Part shown: positions 19,532 through 30,209 of the stretch, one piece after another | How positions within the stretch are numbered: position 1 is the stretch's first letter | Layout of the letters: each line of letters opens with the position of its first letter | Origin: Sporolactobacillus sp. THM7-4 | Lineage (GTDB): Bacteria > Bacillota > Bacilli > Bacillales > Sporolactobacillaceae | Direction: 5' to 3' | Assembly (NCBI RefSeq): GCF_004153165.1 | Contig: NZ_SEMD01000012.1 | Location: forward strand, 22,322-86,321 | Length of the DNA stretch: 64,000 nt | The notes under the pieces: generated by a model | What the model saw: the letters and a program-made list of their open reading frames with translations, nothing else | What the model was told of the DNA's origin: nothing | Database searches by the model: none | Program-made: the position numbers and the translations under genes

Positions 19532-19625
19532 GTGCCCAATGAGAAGCAAAGGCAAAAGCCAGGTGTCGAATAAAAAGAACCTGTTTTCACTGACGCTGGA
19601 ATATGCTGTTAAAGGAACGATTCAT

Positions 19626-20906
19626 GTGTCATTAAAGCAAAAACTTCAGCTTTATAAAAAACAGTTGCATCAGGCGCAAAAAACGGCATCATCCTCTTAT
19701 GTAAAAAAAAGGGAAATGATGGAAAAGACGGAAGACACGGTACGGGAAACCGAGCAGGCCGCGTGTGAACTGAACGCGAAAATCAGACGATTTGAAGACG
19801 AGTATGTACTGGTTCATACGGAAATGCTTCATTTGACGGAACATATAGGGCCTTATCTGGCACGGGACCTTTTTGACACGGTGTCCGCCTGGCAGAGGGG
19901 GTCTTCCGTGCATCCGCTGTCGGCGGCGGGTCTTGATACCGGGGACCTGCTGTTCTTTGATACGGAAACTACAGGACTCGCATCGGGTGCAGGTCAGATG
20001 ATTTTTCTGATTGGACTGGCCCGTGTCACCCCGAATGGTGTTATGTTGAGACAATATTTTCTGCCCGGACCAGGACACGAGGCAGCTTTTTATGACGCTT
20101 TTCTGAGAGACTGCCGTTCACTGAGAAACCTGGTCACTTTTAATGGCAAGGCCTTTGACTGGCCAAGAGTGAAAACGCGCCACAGTTTCGTCCGTGATCA
20201 GGTCCCGCGCCTTCCGGCCTTCGGTCATTTCGACCTGCTGCATGCTTCACGAAGACTGTGGAGAGACCGTTGGGATTCCGTCAAGCTTCAGACGATTGAA
20301 AAAAAGATTCTCGGAATGGCAAGAGAAGAAGACGTACCCGGTAAAATGGCTCCTTTTCTGTATTTCAGGTTTTTGAAACATCCGAACGCTCAGCTTGTTC
20401 GGGGAATCATCGAGCATAACAGGGAAGACGTGCTGACCCTGATCGCTCTCTATATTCACCTGTCCGGAAAAGTGCTTGGTTTGATCCAATGTGATGAAAA
20501 AGAAACGTATGAGATTGCCCGCTGGTACCGGCAAATCGGAGAAGAGGATCAAGCGAAAAAGTTGTTTGAAAAACTGGCCGTCTCAAGTTCCGGGACAGGC
20601 ATGCGGGCAAAGGCGCAAGTCGGGAGGCTCTATAAAAAAGAGGGACTTTACGAAAAAGCATTGGACATGTTTGAATCGGTCATCCATGAAGACGGAACAC
20701 CGGACGACCGTGACTGTATTGAAGCCGCTAAACTTATGGAGCATCAGTTTAAGGACTACACGAGAGCCATTGAATATACACAAAGGGCTATTGAATGTTT
20801 GCGTGGAAAAAAGAAGATGATGGGTGAAGGGTTTCCGAAGCGTGAAGCCGAGTATTTAAAACGGCTGAACCGTCTTGATGAAAAAAAGCTCAGGGAAAAC
20901 AGGTAG
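19626..20906 (+). CDS. mrfB: DEDD-type exonuclease MrfB (YprB)
   Basis: A 426-residue protein with a ribonuclease H-like exonuclease domain. Exo I is FFDTETTGLASGAG (about residue 111), Exo II is VTFNGKAFDWPR, and Exo III is HNREDVLTL. TPR-like helical repeats follow (about residues 300-400). In B. subtilis MrfB is the metal-dependent nuclease partner of MrfA in mitomycin repair. The frame is open from ATG 19539, but GTG 19626 is preferred: AAAGGA lies about 8 bases before it and the resulting N-terminus MSLKQKLQLYKKQL resembles that of B. subtilis YprB. The start therefore lies 94 bases after mrfA ends. Confidence 0.9.
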   Translation: MSLKQKLQLYKKQLHQAQKTASSSYVKKREMMEKTEDTVRETEQAACELNAKIRRFEDEYVLVHTEMLHLTEHIGPYLARDLFDTVSAWQRGSSVHPLSAAGLDTGDLLFFDTETTGLASGAGQMIFLIGLARVTPNGVMLRQYFLPGPGHEAAFYDAFLRDCRSLRNLVTFNGKAFDWPRVKTRHSFVRDQVPRLPAFGHFDLLHASRRLWRDRWDSVKLQTIEKKILGMAREEDVPGKMAPFLYFRFLKHPNAQLVRGIIEHNREDVLTLIALYIHLSGKVLGLIQCDEKETYEIARWYRQIGEEDQAKKLFEKLAVSSSGTGMRAKAQVGRLYKKEGLYEKALDMFESVIHEDGTPDDRDCIEAAKLMEHQFKDYTRAIEYTQRAIECLRGKKKMMGEGFPKREAEYLKRLNRLDEKKLRENR

Positions 20907-21130
20907 GACCTGTCGTATACGTTCACTGTGGAAATAAAAAATCATCATCACGTTTATTGCCCGGGTAAGCGCAAAAAACCTCTTTTATCGGCATTTATCG
21001 AACAATTATCGGTTCATATTGACCACACTTCGACAAATTTCGCATCTGTTCATTTACTTTGGAACGATTCACGGGAAATGTCTATGGGAAATGAGTGAAA
21101 TCTTCAGGAATATCGAGAGGAGGTTGGGAA

Positions 21131-21712
21131 ATGTCCAGGCAGGAAGCTGTACTGGTTACGGGATATAAGCCCCATGAACTCGGAATTTTTTCTGCCGATC
21201 ACCCCGGCATCCCGGTCATTCGATACGGTTTAAAAGTGCAGATGCGTCAGCTCGCCGGGGAAGGGGCCAAATGGTTTGTTATCAGCGGTCAGCCCGGAGT
21301 TGAACTTTGGGCTGCAGATGTCTGTCTTGAATTGAAACGGGAGGAACGGTTGGACGTCAGGCTGGCGGTCCTTCCCCCGTTTCTCGATCAGGAAGAACGG
21401 TATCCCGGATGGGTCAGGGAACAATACGACAAAATTTTGCAGGCAGCTGATTTTTCAGAGCCAATCAGCAATCGTCCGTATCAAAGCCCCCTGCAGCTGC
21501 GTCAAAAAAATGACTTTCTGACCGAAAAAACTGATGCTCTTCTGATTCTTTATGATGAAGAAAAACCCGGTTCTCCTGATTATTATCTGACAGCCGCAAG
21601 GAGGAAGGCTCAAAAGCAGTCTTATCCGATTTTCTTCATTGACCGCTATGATCTGGATACGGCCGCGGAAGAATGGAAGGAACAAAGTCCGGACTATTGG
21701 TCGCAAATGTAA
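21131..21712 (+). CDS. ypsA: SLOG/DUF1273 family protein YpsA
   Basis: A 193-residue Rossmann-like protein of the SLOG superfamily (nucleotide-derivative binding). It has the start VLVTGYKPHELGIF, the GAKWFVISGQPGVELWAAD glycine region and the C-terminal LLILYDEEKPGSPDYYL. B. subtilis YpsA influences cell division when overproduced and lies next to gpsB, as here. ATG 21131 is chosen over an upstream ATG because GAGGAGG lies about 8 bases before it. Its enzymatic activity is unknown. Confidence 0.9.
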   Translation: MSRQEAVLVTGYKPHELGIFSADHPGIPVIRYGLKVQMRQLAGEGAKWFVISGQPGVELWAADVCLELKREERLDVRLAVLPPFLDQEERYPGWVREQYDKILQAADFSEPISNRPYQSPLQLRQKNDFLTEKTDALLILYDEEKPGSPDYYLTAARRKAQKQSYPIFFIDRYDLDTAAEEWKEQSPDYWSQM

Positions 21713-21773
21713 TTGACAATAACCTTCAAATTTGAAAAAATGAATACAGATTGTAAGCTTGAGGTGATGAAAT

Positions 21774-22088
21774 ATGGCTGATCTTAAGACGGTCAGACTG
21801 ACGAGAAATGATATTCTCCATAAAGAATTTAAAACCGGTTTTCATGGGTACCAGGAAGAAGAAGTCGATCAGTTTCTGGATATAGTCATTAATGACTATG
21901 ATACATTCAATGCGGAGATTTCGCGGCTAAAAGATGAGATTAAACGTTTAAAGGCGGAGCTTGCGAGCGGGGGAGAAGAAAGGCAGAGTTCGGCCATGAT
22001 TGCGAATCAGGGACAGACTAATTATGATATTTTGAAACGGCTTTCTAATTTGGAAAAACACGTATTCGGACATCGTCTGGATGAGTAA
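21774..22088 (+). CDS. gpsB: Cell division protein GpsB
   Basis: A 104-residue DivIVA-like protein. The N-terminal membrane-targeting domain carries the conserved LTRNDILHKEFKTGFHGY and the EEVDQFLDIVINDY helix. A coiled coil and a flexible linker follow, then a short C-terminal trimerisation helix. GpsB shuttles between side wall and septum and scaffolds penicillin-binding protein 1. It stands between ypsA and rnpB, the usual Bacillus order. Confidence 0.96.
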   Translation: MADLKTVRLTRNDILHKEFKTGFHGYQEEEVDQFLDIVINDYDTFNAEISRLKDEIKRLKAELASGGEERQSSAMIANQGQTNYDILKRLSNLEKHVFGHRLDE

Positions 22089-22153
22089 GGAGGGTAATTG
22101 AAAAAAAAAGGGTTGTTTCTTTTATAAAAATGGATTATAATATGTATCTGTGG

Positions 22154-22562
22154 CATTGTTTATGTTCGGGTAATCGCTGTATTCCTGGTGAATATAGAGG
22201 AAAGTCCATGCTCGCACGATCTGTGATGATCGTAGTGTTCGTGCCTGGCGAAGTCATAAGCCAGGGTAGTCCGGTTGATTCTGGGCTAACGGCAGAAGAA
22301 AGGCCTGTGTTCCTTAAGGGAATATGGCCAAGTATTCTTGAAAGTGCCATAGTGACGATGTCTTTCGGAAACGAAAGAAGTGGAACGCGGTAAACCCCTC
22401 GAGCGGGAAACTCAAACTTGGTAGAGGAACCCTTTGGAAGGAATCGAACGGAAAAAGGGACAGGTTATTCTGTAGATAGATGATTGCCACTTTTGTACGA
22501 GGAGTGTAATCTCCGATTGAGTGCGAAAGAACAGAACATGGCTTACAGAACATGAATGATGC
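22154..22562 (+). ncRNA. rnpB: RNase P RNA, class B
   Basis: The transcript carries the universal RNase P blocks: TTCGGGTAATCGCTG near the 5' end, GAGGAAAGTCCATGCTCGC, the GAAGTCATAAGCCAGGG region, GAAAGTGCCATAGTGACG, GTGGAACGCGGTAAACCCC and ACAGAACATGGCTTACAG near the 3' end. The order and content match the Bacillus B-type RNA. The 5' segment TGTTTATGTTC can pair with GAACATGAATG at the 3' end as helix P1. Ends are estimated from this pairing to within a few bases. It is the catalytic RNA for tRNA 5' maturation. Confidence 0.96.
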
Positions 22563-22576
22563 ATTTTTACAAAAGA

Positions 22577-22598
22577 AGGCCCTTTAAGGGCTTTTTTT
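22577..22598 (+). terminator. Rho-independent terminator of rnpB
   Basis: The stem GCCCTT/AAGGGC is followed directly by seven or more T residues, immediately downstream of the rnpB 3' end. Confidence 0.85.
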
Positions 22599-22674
22599 AT
22601 TGGATTCTTTTTTGTTGGTTATTTTATCCATGAGGGTTTGATAAGGGTTGTTCACTTGAATGGGAGGGTGCAGG

Positions 22675-23817
22675 ATGGCAAAAAGTCTAATCTTGACAGC
22701 AACAACGGCCATGGGTATCGAATCAGTTACAGCTGATGAACTCAGAAAACTGGGTTTTTCGGATGTGACAGTTGAGAATGGGAAAATTATATTTCCGGCG
22801 GACCCGATTGATATCTGCCGGACCAATCTCTGGCTGAGAACGGCAGACCGTATACGACTCAGGATTGGAGAATTTAAAGCACTGACCTTCGATGAACTGT
22901 TTGAACAGACAAAAAAATTACCATGGGCCGATTTTCTCCCGAAGAACGCAGCCTTTCCGGTGACCGGGAAATCACAGAAATCGAGGCTTCACAGTGTGCC
23001 AGATTGTCAGGCGATCGTCAAGAAGGCTGTGGTTGAATCGATGAAGAAACGTTATCATGAAGAGTGGTTTCCTGAAGACGGACCGGTTTTTAAAATACAG
23101 GTTGCACTGAATAAAGATGTCGCTGAGCTGTCTATCGACACGAGCGGCGCCGGATTACATAAACGCGGTTATCGGAAACTGCATAATTTGGCACCATTAA
23201 AGGAAACACTGGCAAGTGCGATGATTTACTTAAGTCGCTGGACGCCGGACAGACCGTTTACCGATCCGTTTTGCGGCTCCGGAACGCTTCCGATTGAAGC
23301 GGCGATGATCGGACAAAACATCGCCCCCGGGTTCAATCGATCGTTTGTCTCAGAAGACTGGCCGCTTTTTACGGCTGGTGAATGGGATCTTGCCCGAAAT
23401 GAGGCTGAGGATCTCGCGAATTATGATCAGATGCTCGCGGTATCAGGCAGTGATATTGATCATCAAATGATCGATTTATCAGAACATAACGCTATGGAGG
23501 CCGGTCTCAGCGGTCTGATTTCTTTCAAGCAGATGCGCGTGGCGGATTTTACTACAAAAATGGAATACGGCTGTATGATCGGTAACCCGCCTTATGGTGA
23601 GAGAATGGGAAGTCGTAAAGAAATTGAGCAGATCTGCCGTGATCTCGGACGTCTTTTCAAAGAGAACGTAACCTGGTCATTCTATTTTATTTCATCATTT
23701 GAAGATTTCGAATCGTATTTTGGACGTCACGCCTCAAAAAAACGAAAACTATATAATGGACGGATCCGGACCGATTATTATCAGTATTTCGGGAGGAAAA
23801 AACCAGGGAACGGATAA
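22675..23817 (+). CDS. ypsC: THUMP-domain 23S rRNA guanine-N2 methyltransferase (YpsC, RlmL-like)
   Basis: A 380-residue RNA methyltransferase. It has an N-terminal ferredoxin-like/THUMP region (about residues 1-160), the SAM-binding DPFCGSGTLPIEAA (about 196-209), and the catalytic NPPYGERMG (about 304-312), typical of N2-guanine methylation. It resembles the N-terminal half of E. coli RlmL. It sits directly behind rnpB, as in Bacillus. The ATG is preceded by GGGAGGGTG. The precise rRNA target is inferred from family. Confidence 0.92.
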   Translation: MAKSLILTATTAMGIESVTADELRKLGFSDVTVENGKIIFPADPIDICRTNLWLRTADRIRLRIGEFKALTFDELFEQTKKLPWADFLPKNAAFPVTGKSQKSRLHSVPDCQAIVKKAVVESMKKRYHEEWFPEDGPVFKIQVALNKDVAELSIDTSGAGLHKRGYRKLHNLAPLKETLASAMIYLSRWTPDRPFTDPFCGSGTLPIEAAMIGQNIAPGFNRSFVSEDWPLFTAGEWDLARNEAEDLANYDQMLAVSGSDIDHQMIDLSEHNAMEAGLSGLISFKQMRVADFTTKMEYGCMIGNPPYGERMGSRKEIEQICRDLGRLFKENVTWSFYFISSFEDFESYFGRHASKKRKLYNGRIRTDYYQYFGRKKPGNG

Positions 23818-23840
23818 TCAAAAAGAAGAAGCACCAGCCA

Positions 23841-23883
23841 TTGATCACTTTGTGTTCTAATAAAACACTGTTCCAAGTGATCA
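23841..23883 (+). other. Long hairpin downstream of ypsC
   Basis: TTGATCACTT (23841-23850) pairs perfectly with AAGTGATCAA (23874-23883), and inner bases GTGTT and AACAC can extend the stem. No T tract follows, so termination is uncertain. The gap to the next gene (23818-24025) holds nothing else recognised. Confidence 0.5.
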
Positions 23884-24025
23884 AAAGTCAGGTGAAACAG
23901 CAATATCGCTAAAGCCTGTCAGGTAAAAAATATTTTTATCTGGGCCTGAGCAGGACATGAGACGCAGTGAAGAGAAATGAATCATAGATCCTTTTCAGGA
24001 TAATCTTCGGAAAAGAGTGATAACA

Positions 24026-25543
24026 ATGTCTGTTGAGCGTGTAGTTGAAGCCTATAATCAATACGTCAAAAAAATTATCGATTTCAATGAAGCTATTGCG
24101 CTAGCTGAATGGGATATGCGGACCGGGGCACCTAAAAAGGGCATCCGGCAGCGTTCAGAGGTTGTCGGAACACTGGCGGACGAAGTGTTTAAAAGGTCAA
24201 CGTCGGACGAAATGAAAATGTATATCGACACCCTTACCGATCCTTCCGTTCAGGATGAACTGAGCGAAGTGACGAAAAGAATGATTGAGAAATCAAAGAA
24301 AACATACGATCATTATGTTAAAATTCCTCCTGAGGAGAACAAGGCCTATGTCGTTCTTCAATCCGAAGCGCAGAGCGTATGGGAAGACGCTAAAGCAAAA
24401 AGTGATTTTGAGCTGCTTCGCCCTTATCTTGAAAAGATGGTGGATTATAAACGGAAATTTATTAACTATTGGGGGATTAAAACAAACAAGTATGATGCTC
24501 TTCTTGATTTGTATGAACCCGGACTGACGGTTGAGACAATTGATCGGGTGTTTAGTCAACTGCGTGAAGGGATTGTTCCTCTTGTACAGGCCATCGGGGA
24601 ATCGGGTGTTCATCCGGTCCACGATTTTTTGTCGGTCTGTTTTCCGGCAGATAAACAGAAAGCGTTCTGCCTGCATATTTTAAAAGAGATCGGCTATGAC
24701 TTTGAAGCGGGCAGATTAGATGAGACGGAGCATCCGTTTGAGACGACACTCAATCCCGGTGATGTACGCGTAACGACCAATTACAAGGAAAATGATTTCT
24801 CGTCCACGGTACTCGGAACGATTCACGAAGGCGGACATGCTCTTTATGAACAGCATATTTCACGGGATTTGGTCGGAACATCGCTTTGTGAAGGTACTTC
24901 AATGGGTATTCATGAATCGCAGTCGTTATTCTTCGAGAATTTTATCGGCAGGAGCAAGGCATTTTGGGAACTTCATTACGGCGAATTGAAAAAATACGCG
25001 AACGGACAGTTTGACCATGTGTCGCTGGATGACTTTTACAGAGCACTGAATGTGTCACGCCCGTCGTTTATCCGAATATTTGCCGACGAACTCACTTATC
25101 CGTTGCATATTATGGTCCGTTACGACATAGAAAAGGCGCTGTTTGACGGCGATCTGGAGGTTCGCGATCTCCCGGCTGTCTGGAATGATAAAATGAAAGA
25201 GTATCTGGGCATTGTCCCGGAAAACGACAGTGAAGGCGTACTGCAGGATATCCACTGGCCGGGCGGCGATTTCGGCTATTTTCCGTCTTACGCACTCGGT
25301 TACGTGTACGCGGCCCAGTTTAAGCAGGCGATGCTTAAAGATATTCCCGATTTTGCGGACAGAATTCGATCGGGGAATCTTGCTGCAATAACCGCCTGGC
25401 TGAGCGAACATATTCACAAGTTCGGAAGCCTGAAGAAACCTCTTGAAATATTAAAGGATGCGACCGGTGAGGGCCCGAATCCGATTTATCTGATCCACTA
25501 TCTGAATGAAAAATACAAAGATATCTACCGGATTAACGAATAA
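24026..25543 (+). CDS. Metal-dependent carboxypeptidase, peptidase family M32 (YpwA-like)
   Basis: A 505-residue cytoplasmic carboxypeptidase. The M32 zinc motif HEXXH appears as TIHEGGHALYEQH (about residues 266-270), and the downstream IHESQSLFFENFIGRS supplies the third ligand Glu. A DIHWPGGDFGYFPSYALG segment near the C-terminus is family-typical. The enzyme trims C-terminal residues from peptides. ATG 24026 is chosen over an upstream GTG because of AAAAGAGTGA about 6 bases before it. The family assignment is firm; its physiological role is probably peptide turnover. Confidence 0.93.
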   Translation: MSVERVVEAYNQYVKKIIDFNEAIALAEWDMRTGAPKKGIRQRSEVVGTLADEVFKRSTSDEMKMYIDTLTDPSVQDELSEVTKRMIEKSKKTYDHYVKIPPEENKAYVVLQSEAQSVWEDAKAKSDFELLRPYLEKMVDYKRKFINYWGIKTNKYDALLDLYEPGLTVETIDRVFSQLREGIVPLVQAIGESGVHPVHDFLSVCFPADKQKAFCLHILKEIGYDFEAGRLDETEHPFETTLNPGDVRVTTNYKENDFSSTVLGTIHEGGHALYEQHISRDLVGTSLCEGTSMGIHESQSLFFENFIGRSKAFWELHYGELKKYANGQFDHVSLDDFYRALNVSRPSFIRIFADELTYPLHIMVRYDIEKALFDGDLEVRDLPAVWNDKMKEYLGIVPENDSEGVLQDIHWPGGDFGYFPSYALGYVYAAQFKQAMLKDIPDFADRIRSGNLAAITAWLSEHIHKFGSLKKPLEILKDATGEGPNPIYLIHYLNEKYKDIYRINE

Positions 25544-25602
25544 ATGCCTGTACGGACAATTAAAAAAACATGCGGCTCCCGCTGATCTTTTGATTTTCTC
25601 CG

Positions 25603-25630
25603 TTGAAAGAAACATACGTTCTGATATAAT
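25603..25630 (+). promoter_or_regulatory. parE promoter with LexA-like box in the spacer
   Basis: A -35 TTGAAA (25603-25608), a 16-base spacer and a -10 TATAAT (25625-25630) precede parE. The spacer holds GAAACATACGTTCT (25609-25622), 11 of 14 to the Bacillus LexA consensus. parEC is reported as a LexA target in B. subtilis. Regulation here is inference. Confidence 0.6.
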
Positions 25631-25665
25631 AATAAAATAATCGGAACGTGAAAGGAGTTTTTTAT

Positions 25666-27636
25666 TTGGTAAGACAAGTATCGGCTTATGATGATGACAC
25701 GATACAAATATTGGAAGGACTTGAAGCGGTCCGCAAGCGCCCGGGTATGTATATCGGTTCGACAGATGCAAGGGGACTGCACCACCTGGTGTACGAAATT
25801 GTCGATAACGCAGTTGACGAGGCGCTGGCCGGATTCGGCAACGAGATACTGGTCAGGATCCACAAAGACAACAGCATCAGTGTCCGTGACTTCGGCCGCG
25901 GAATGCCTGTTGGAATTCATCGGACGGGAAAGCCGACTATCGAAGTGATCTTCACCGTGCTCCACGCCGGTGGAAAATTCGGACAGAATGGCGGTTATAA
26001 AACGAGCGGGGGTCTGCACGGCGTTGGTTCTTCTGTAGTTAACGGGTTGTCCGAATGGCTGGAAGTCACCGTCTGGCGTGACGGATCTGTTTTCAGGCAG
26101 CGTTTTGAGCATGGCGGTCATCCGGTAACAACACTTGAAAAAATAGGCCGGTCAAAAGAATCAGGGACCCTTGTCCACTTTAAACCCGACTCTTCCATTT
26201 TCAGCACCACCGTCTTTCAATTCGACGTCCTGAGCGAAAGACTTCGCGAGTCTGCCTTTCTGCAAAAAGGAATGAAAATTGTTCTGACCGATGACCGGGC
26301 GAAAAAAGAAGAGACCTATCAATATGATGAAGGAATCAAAGCGTTTGTTGACTATCTTAATGAAGATAAGGACGTTCTCCATCCGGTTGTCGCCTTTGAA
26401 GGAAAGGCGAACGGAATGGAAGTGGATGTCGCATTTCAATTTAACGACGGTTATTCAGAAAGCCTGATTTCATTTGTCAACAATGTTCGGACGAAAGACG
26501 GTGGTACGCATGAATCCGGGTTCCGGACCGCGTTGACGAGGGTTTTTAATGATTACGCGCGTAAAACAGGCCTTCTGAAAGATAAAGATAAAAATCTTGA
26601 CGGAAATGACATCCGTGAAGGATTCATGGGGATTGTTTCGGTGAGAATCCCCGAAGAACTGCTTCAATTTGAAGGCCAGACGAAGGAAAAGCTGGGAACA
26701 AGCGAGGCACGCTCTGCTGTCGATACGGTAGTTTCCGAACAGCTTTCCTATTTTCTTGAGGAGAATCCGCAAACGAGCGAGATGCTGATTCGCAAAGCGA
26801 TCCGTGCTCAGCAGGCACGAATCGCGGCAAGAAAAGCACGTGATGAGGCGCGCAGTGGTAAAAAATCGCGCAGAAAAGAATCTGTCCTCAGTGGAAAACT
26901 GACGCCGGCTTCTTCCAAAAATGCCGATCGCAATGAACTTTATCTTGTTGAGGGGGACTCCGCGGGAGGATCGGCCAAACAGGGTCGTGACAGGAAGTTC
27001 CAGGCTGTCCTTCCGCTTCGCGGGAAAGTGATCAACACGCAGAAGGCAAGACTTGAAGACATTTTAAAGAATGAGGAAATCAACACCATTATTTATGCAA
27101 TCGGGGCGGGTGTCGGCAGCGATTTTACGCTTGAAGACAGTAATTACGACAAGATCGTGATTATGACCGATGCAGATAACGACGGAGCACATATTCAGGT
27201 TCTGCTGCTGACCTTCTTTTACAGGTACATGCGACCGCTGATTGATGCCGGTAAAGTCTACATTGCCCTTCCTCCTCTTTATAAAATAAGCAGGGGAACG
27301 GGAAGGAAGGAAGTCGTCGAATACGCCTGGGATGACAACGGATTAAAAGAAGCAATAAAGAAAATTGGCAAGGGTTATACCGTGCAGCGCTATAAAGGTC
27401 TTGGCGAAATGAATGCCGATCAGTTGTGGGAAACCACGATGAATCCGGAATCACGGACGTTAATTCGCGTGAGAGTTGATGACCAGGCTTACGCCGAACG
27501 CCGGGTGACGACACTGATGGGGGATAAAGTCGAGCCAAGACGCAAGTGGATTGAATCCCATGTAGCCTTTGGCCTTGATGAGGAGACCAATATTCTTGAA
27601 AATGAAAACCTGTCTGTTGTGAAAGGTGCTGAATAA
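25666..27636 (+). CDS. parE: DNA topoisomerase IV subunit B (ParE/GrlB)
   Basis: A 656-residue ATPase subunit of topoisomerase IV, which unlinks daughter chromosomes. It shows the GHKL ATPase motifs ([29 protein letters not shown]), the TOPRIM Glu and DxD ([15 protein letters not shown] and [10 protein letters not shown]), and [12 protein letters not shown]. The absence of a gyrase-type insertion and the coupling to parC favour ParE over GyrB. The frame opens with GTG 25648, but TTG 25666 is the likely start because AAAGGAG lies 8 bases upstream of it. The parC ATG follows 2 bases after the stop. Confidence 0.95.
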   Translation: MVRQVSAYDDDTIQILEGLEAVRKRPGMYIGSTDARGLHHLVYEIVDNAVDEALAGFGNEILVRIHKDNSISVRDFGRGMPVGIHRTGKPTIEVIFTVLHAGGKFGQNGGYKTSGGLHGVGSSVVNGLSEWLEVTVWRDGSVFRQRFEHGGHPVTTLEKIGRSKESGTLVHFKPDSSIFSTTVFQFDVLSERLRESAFLQKGMKIVLTDDRAKKEETYQYDEGIKAFVDYLNEDKDVLHPVVAFEGKANGMEVDVAFQFNDGYSESLISFVNNVRTKDGGTHESGFRTALTRVFNDYARKTGLLKDKDKNLDGNDIREGFMGIVSVRIPEELLQFEGQTKEKLGTSEARSAVDTVVSEQLSYFLEENPQTSEMLIRKAIRAQQARIAARKARDEARSGKKSRRKESVLSGKLTPASSKNADRNELYLVEGDSAGGSAKQGRDRKFQAVLPLRGKVINTQKARLEDILKNEEINTIIYAIGAGVGSDFTLEDSNYDKIVIMTDADNDGAHIQVLLLTFFYRYMRPLIDAGKVYIALPPLYKISRGTGRKEVVEYAWDDNGLKEAIKKIGKGYTVQRYKGLGEMNADQLWETTMNPESRTLIRVRVDDQAYAERRVTTLMGDKVEPRRKWIESHVAFGLDEETNILENENLSVVKGAE

Positions 27637-27638
27637 AG

Positions 27639-30095
27639 ATGACCAGCCAGGAGAAATTACTGGATTTGCCGCTTGAAGAAGTTATTGGCAACCGGTTTGG
27701 CATATACAGCAAGTATATTATTCAGGAACGTGCACTTCCCGATGTCCGCGACGGGCTGAAACCGGTGCAGCGCCGGATTTTGTATGCGATGTACCGGGAC
27801 GGGAATACAAACGACAAACCGTTCAGAAAATCGGCGAAAACGGTCGGCAACGTCATCGGCAATTATCACCCGCATGGAGACTCCTCCGTGTATGAGGCTA
27901 TGGTCCGGATGAGCCAGGACTGGAAAGTCAGAATGCCTTTGATTGAGATGCATGGAAATAACGGCAGTCTTGATGGCGATCCGCCTGCAGCCATGCGGTA
28001 TACCGAAGCTCGCCTGTCCAAAATTTCAGCCGAACTGATCAGAGACATTGACGAGAAAACGGTTGACTTTGTCCCGAATTTTGATGATACACTTGAAGAA
28101 CCAATTGTTTTTCCGTCTAAGTTTCCCAATCTTCTCGTTAACGGATCAACCGGTATCTCTGCCGGGTATGCGACCGAAATACCGCCTCATTCTCTCAGTG
28201 AAATTATCGATGCGACGATTATGCTCATGGAGCATCCGGACGCAACCGTCGACGACCTGATGACTGTTGTTAAAGGGCCGGATTTCCCGGGCGGCGGTAT
28301 TGTTCAAGGCATTGACGGGATTAAAAAGGCCTATCGGACCGGGAAAGGCAAGATTGTTGTCCGTGCCCGGACAGGCATTGAAGACCTTCGTGCCGGGCGC
28401 CGGCAGATTGTCATTACCGAACTGCCTTTTGAAGTCAATAAAGCTCAATTAGTCAAAAAAATGGATGAGTTGCGCCTTGATCATAAAGTGGAGGGTGTCG
28501 CTGAAGTCCGTGACGAAACAGATCGGACCGGAACCCGTGTCATTATCGAACTGAAGAGGGATGCGGATGCCCAGGGGATTTTGAACTATTTCTATAAAAA
28601 CACCGATCTTCAGATCACCTACAACTTCAATATGGTCGCAATTGATCATAAAAGGCCGCGTCAGCTCGGTCTGAGAGAAATTCTCGAAGCCTATATTGAA
28701 CATCAGAAAGAAGTGGTTACCCGGCGCTCACAGTATCAGCTGGAAAAAAGCAGAGAACGCCAGCATATTGTCGACGGGCTGATTAAGGCTGTTTCGATTT
28801 TGGATGAGGTCATTCGAGTGATAAGAGCTTCGAAGGATAAGAAAAACGCAAAACAGAATCTGTCGGCTGAATTTGGGTTCAGCGATGTTCAGGCTGAGGC
28901 CATCGTCAACCTTCAGTTATATCGATTAACGAATACGGATATCGTCACCCTTCAGAAAGAGGCCGGGGAACTGGCAAAAACCATTGCCCGTCTTGAAAGC
29001 ATTCTGGCTTCGGGAAAGAAACTGATCGGCGTAATCAAGACGGAGCTCAATGAGATCAGGAAAAAATACGCCGATGAAAGACGGACGACGATCGAAAATG
29101 AAATCGAAGAAATCAAAATCGATCTTGAAGTCATGGTCGCCTCAGAAGACGTAATTGTCTCAGTGACGAAGCATGGTTACATCAAGCGGTCGAGTCTGCG
29201 TTCGTATGCTGCAAGCACAGGCGATGGGGTCGCAATGAAAGAGACGGACCATGTCCTTTTTCAGAAAGAGATGAATACAACTGATACGCTTCTCATCTTA
29301 ACAAACGAAGGACGATATTTGTATCTTCCGGTCCATGAAATTCCGGATAAACGCTGGAAGGAACTCGGACAGCATGTGGCAAGCCTCGTTGCGATCGATT
29401 CAGATGAACAATTAATCGCGGCCGTTCCCGTTCATGACTTTGACAGCAAGAATCTCTATCTGACGTTCATCACCAGAAAGGGGCAGATTAAACGTACGGA
29501 GCTGTCCGAATACAAGGCTCAGCGCTACTCCAGGCCATTAATGGCGCTGAAACTGAAAAAAGGCGATGCGTGCATCAATGCCTTTCTGACAGATGGAAAA
29601 ATGGATATAGTTGTCGCTACGCGTCTTGGTTACGGACTCCGCTTATCGGAAGAGGAAGCAGGAACAGTCGGACAGCGGGCAGCAGGGGTAAAAGCCATTC
29701 AGCTCAAAGATGGAGATGAAGTCGTTGGCGCTGTTTGTTTCCGGGAAAATTCGGGCTTCGAATTGTTCATCGCGACCCACAGAGGGGCTGTGAAAAAAAT
29801 GCCGATTGACGGTCAGCTCGAAAGAAGTGTCCGGGCGCGCAGAGGAGTCTTGCTGCTTCGGGAATTGAAAACATCGCCGCACCGAATCGCCGGAATTGAG
29901 CGGGTACTGGATCAGGATTCGGTCCGGATTCTGACCGAAAAAGGGAAGTCTGTCGCGATTGAAACAAACAGCCTGCGTTCATCGGATCGGTATAATAACG
30001 GATCTTTTGTTATCGATCAGGATGTAGATGGAAAAATCATTGAGATCTGGAAAGAAATCCGTGAACAGGAAAATGATTCGGAAGAAACAGAATGA
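27639..30095 (+). CDS. parC: DNA topoisomerase IV subunit A (ParC/GrlA)
   Basis: An 818-residue breakage-reunion subunit. The catalytic Tyr is in [11 protein letters not shown] (about residue 121), and the quinolone-determining helix reads [17 protein letters not shown]. The Ser and Glu of that helix are wild type, so classical target-site resistance is not encoded. The C-terminal half holds beta-pinwheel blades, as in GrlA. It is cotranscribed with parE. The two subunits act at replication completion, and their position near the inferred terminus is notable. Confidence 0.95.
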   Translation: MTSQEKLLDLPLEEVIGNRFGIYSKYIIQERALPDVRDGLKPVQRRILYAMYRDGNTNDKPFRKSAKTVGNVIGNYHPHGDSSVYEAMVRMSQDWKVRMPLIEMHGNNGSLDGDPPAAMRYTEARLSKISAELIRDIDEKTVDFVPNFDDTLEEPIVFPSKFPNLLVNGSTGISAGYATEIPPHSLSEIIDATIMLMEHPDATVDDLMTVVKGPDFPGGGIVQGIDGIKKAYRTGKGKIVVRARTGIEDLRAGRRQIVITELPFEVNKAQLVKKMDELRLDHKVEGVAEVRDETDRTGTRVIIELKRDADAQGILNYFYKNTDLQITYNFNMVAIDHKRPRQLGLREILEAYIEHQKEVVTRRSQYQLEKSRERQHIVDGLIKAVSILDEVIRVIRASKDKKNAKQNLSAEFGFSDVQAEAIVNLQLYRLTNTDIVTLQKEAGELAKTIARLESILASGKKLIGVIKTELNEIRKKYADERRTTIENEIEEIKIDLEVMVASEDVIVSVTKHGYIKRSSLRSYAASTGDGVAMKETDHVLFQKEMNTTDTLLILTNEGRYLYLPVHEIPDKRWKELGQHVASLVAIDSDEQLIAAVPVHDFDSKNLYLTFITRKGQIKRTELSEYKAQRYSRPLMALKLKKGDACINAFLTDGKMDIVVATRLGYGLRLSEEEAGTVGQRAAGVKAIQLKDGDEVVGAVCFRENSGFELFIATHRGAVKKMPIDGQLERSVRARRGVLLLRELKTSPHRIAGIERVLDQDSVRILTEKGKSVAIETNSLRSSDRYNNGSFVIDQDVDGKIIEIWKEIREQENDSEETE

Positions 30096-30209
30096 ATGGA
30101 TCATTGCTGGTCTGTGTCATCCGGGGTCAGAATCGGCTGATCGATTCATTCGTACCATTGTCTGAAAGGATTCGAAGGCAAAAGGAAACGAATGGGGAGG
30201 AGGCTGGAA

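Noticed and set aside
30096-30209. Fluoride riboswitch before the fluC pair
   Set aside because: The conserved crcB-motif blocks could not be found in the 114-base leader.
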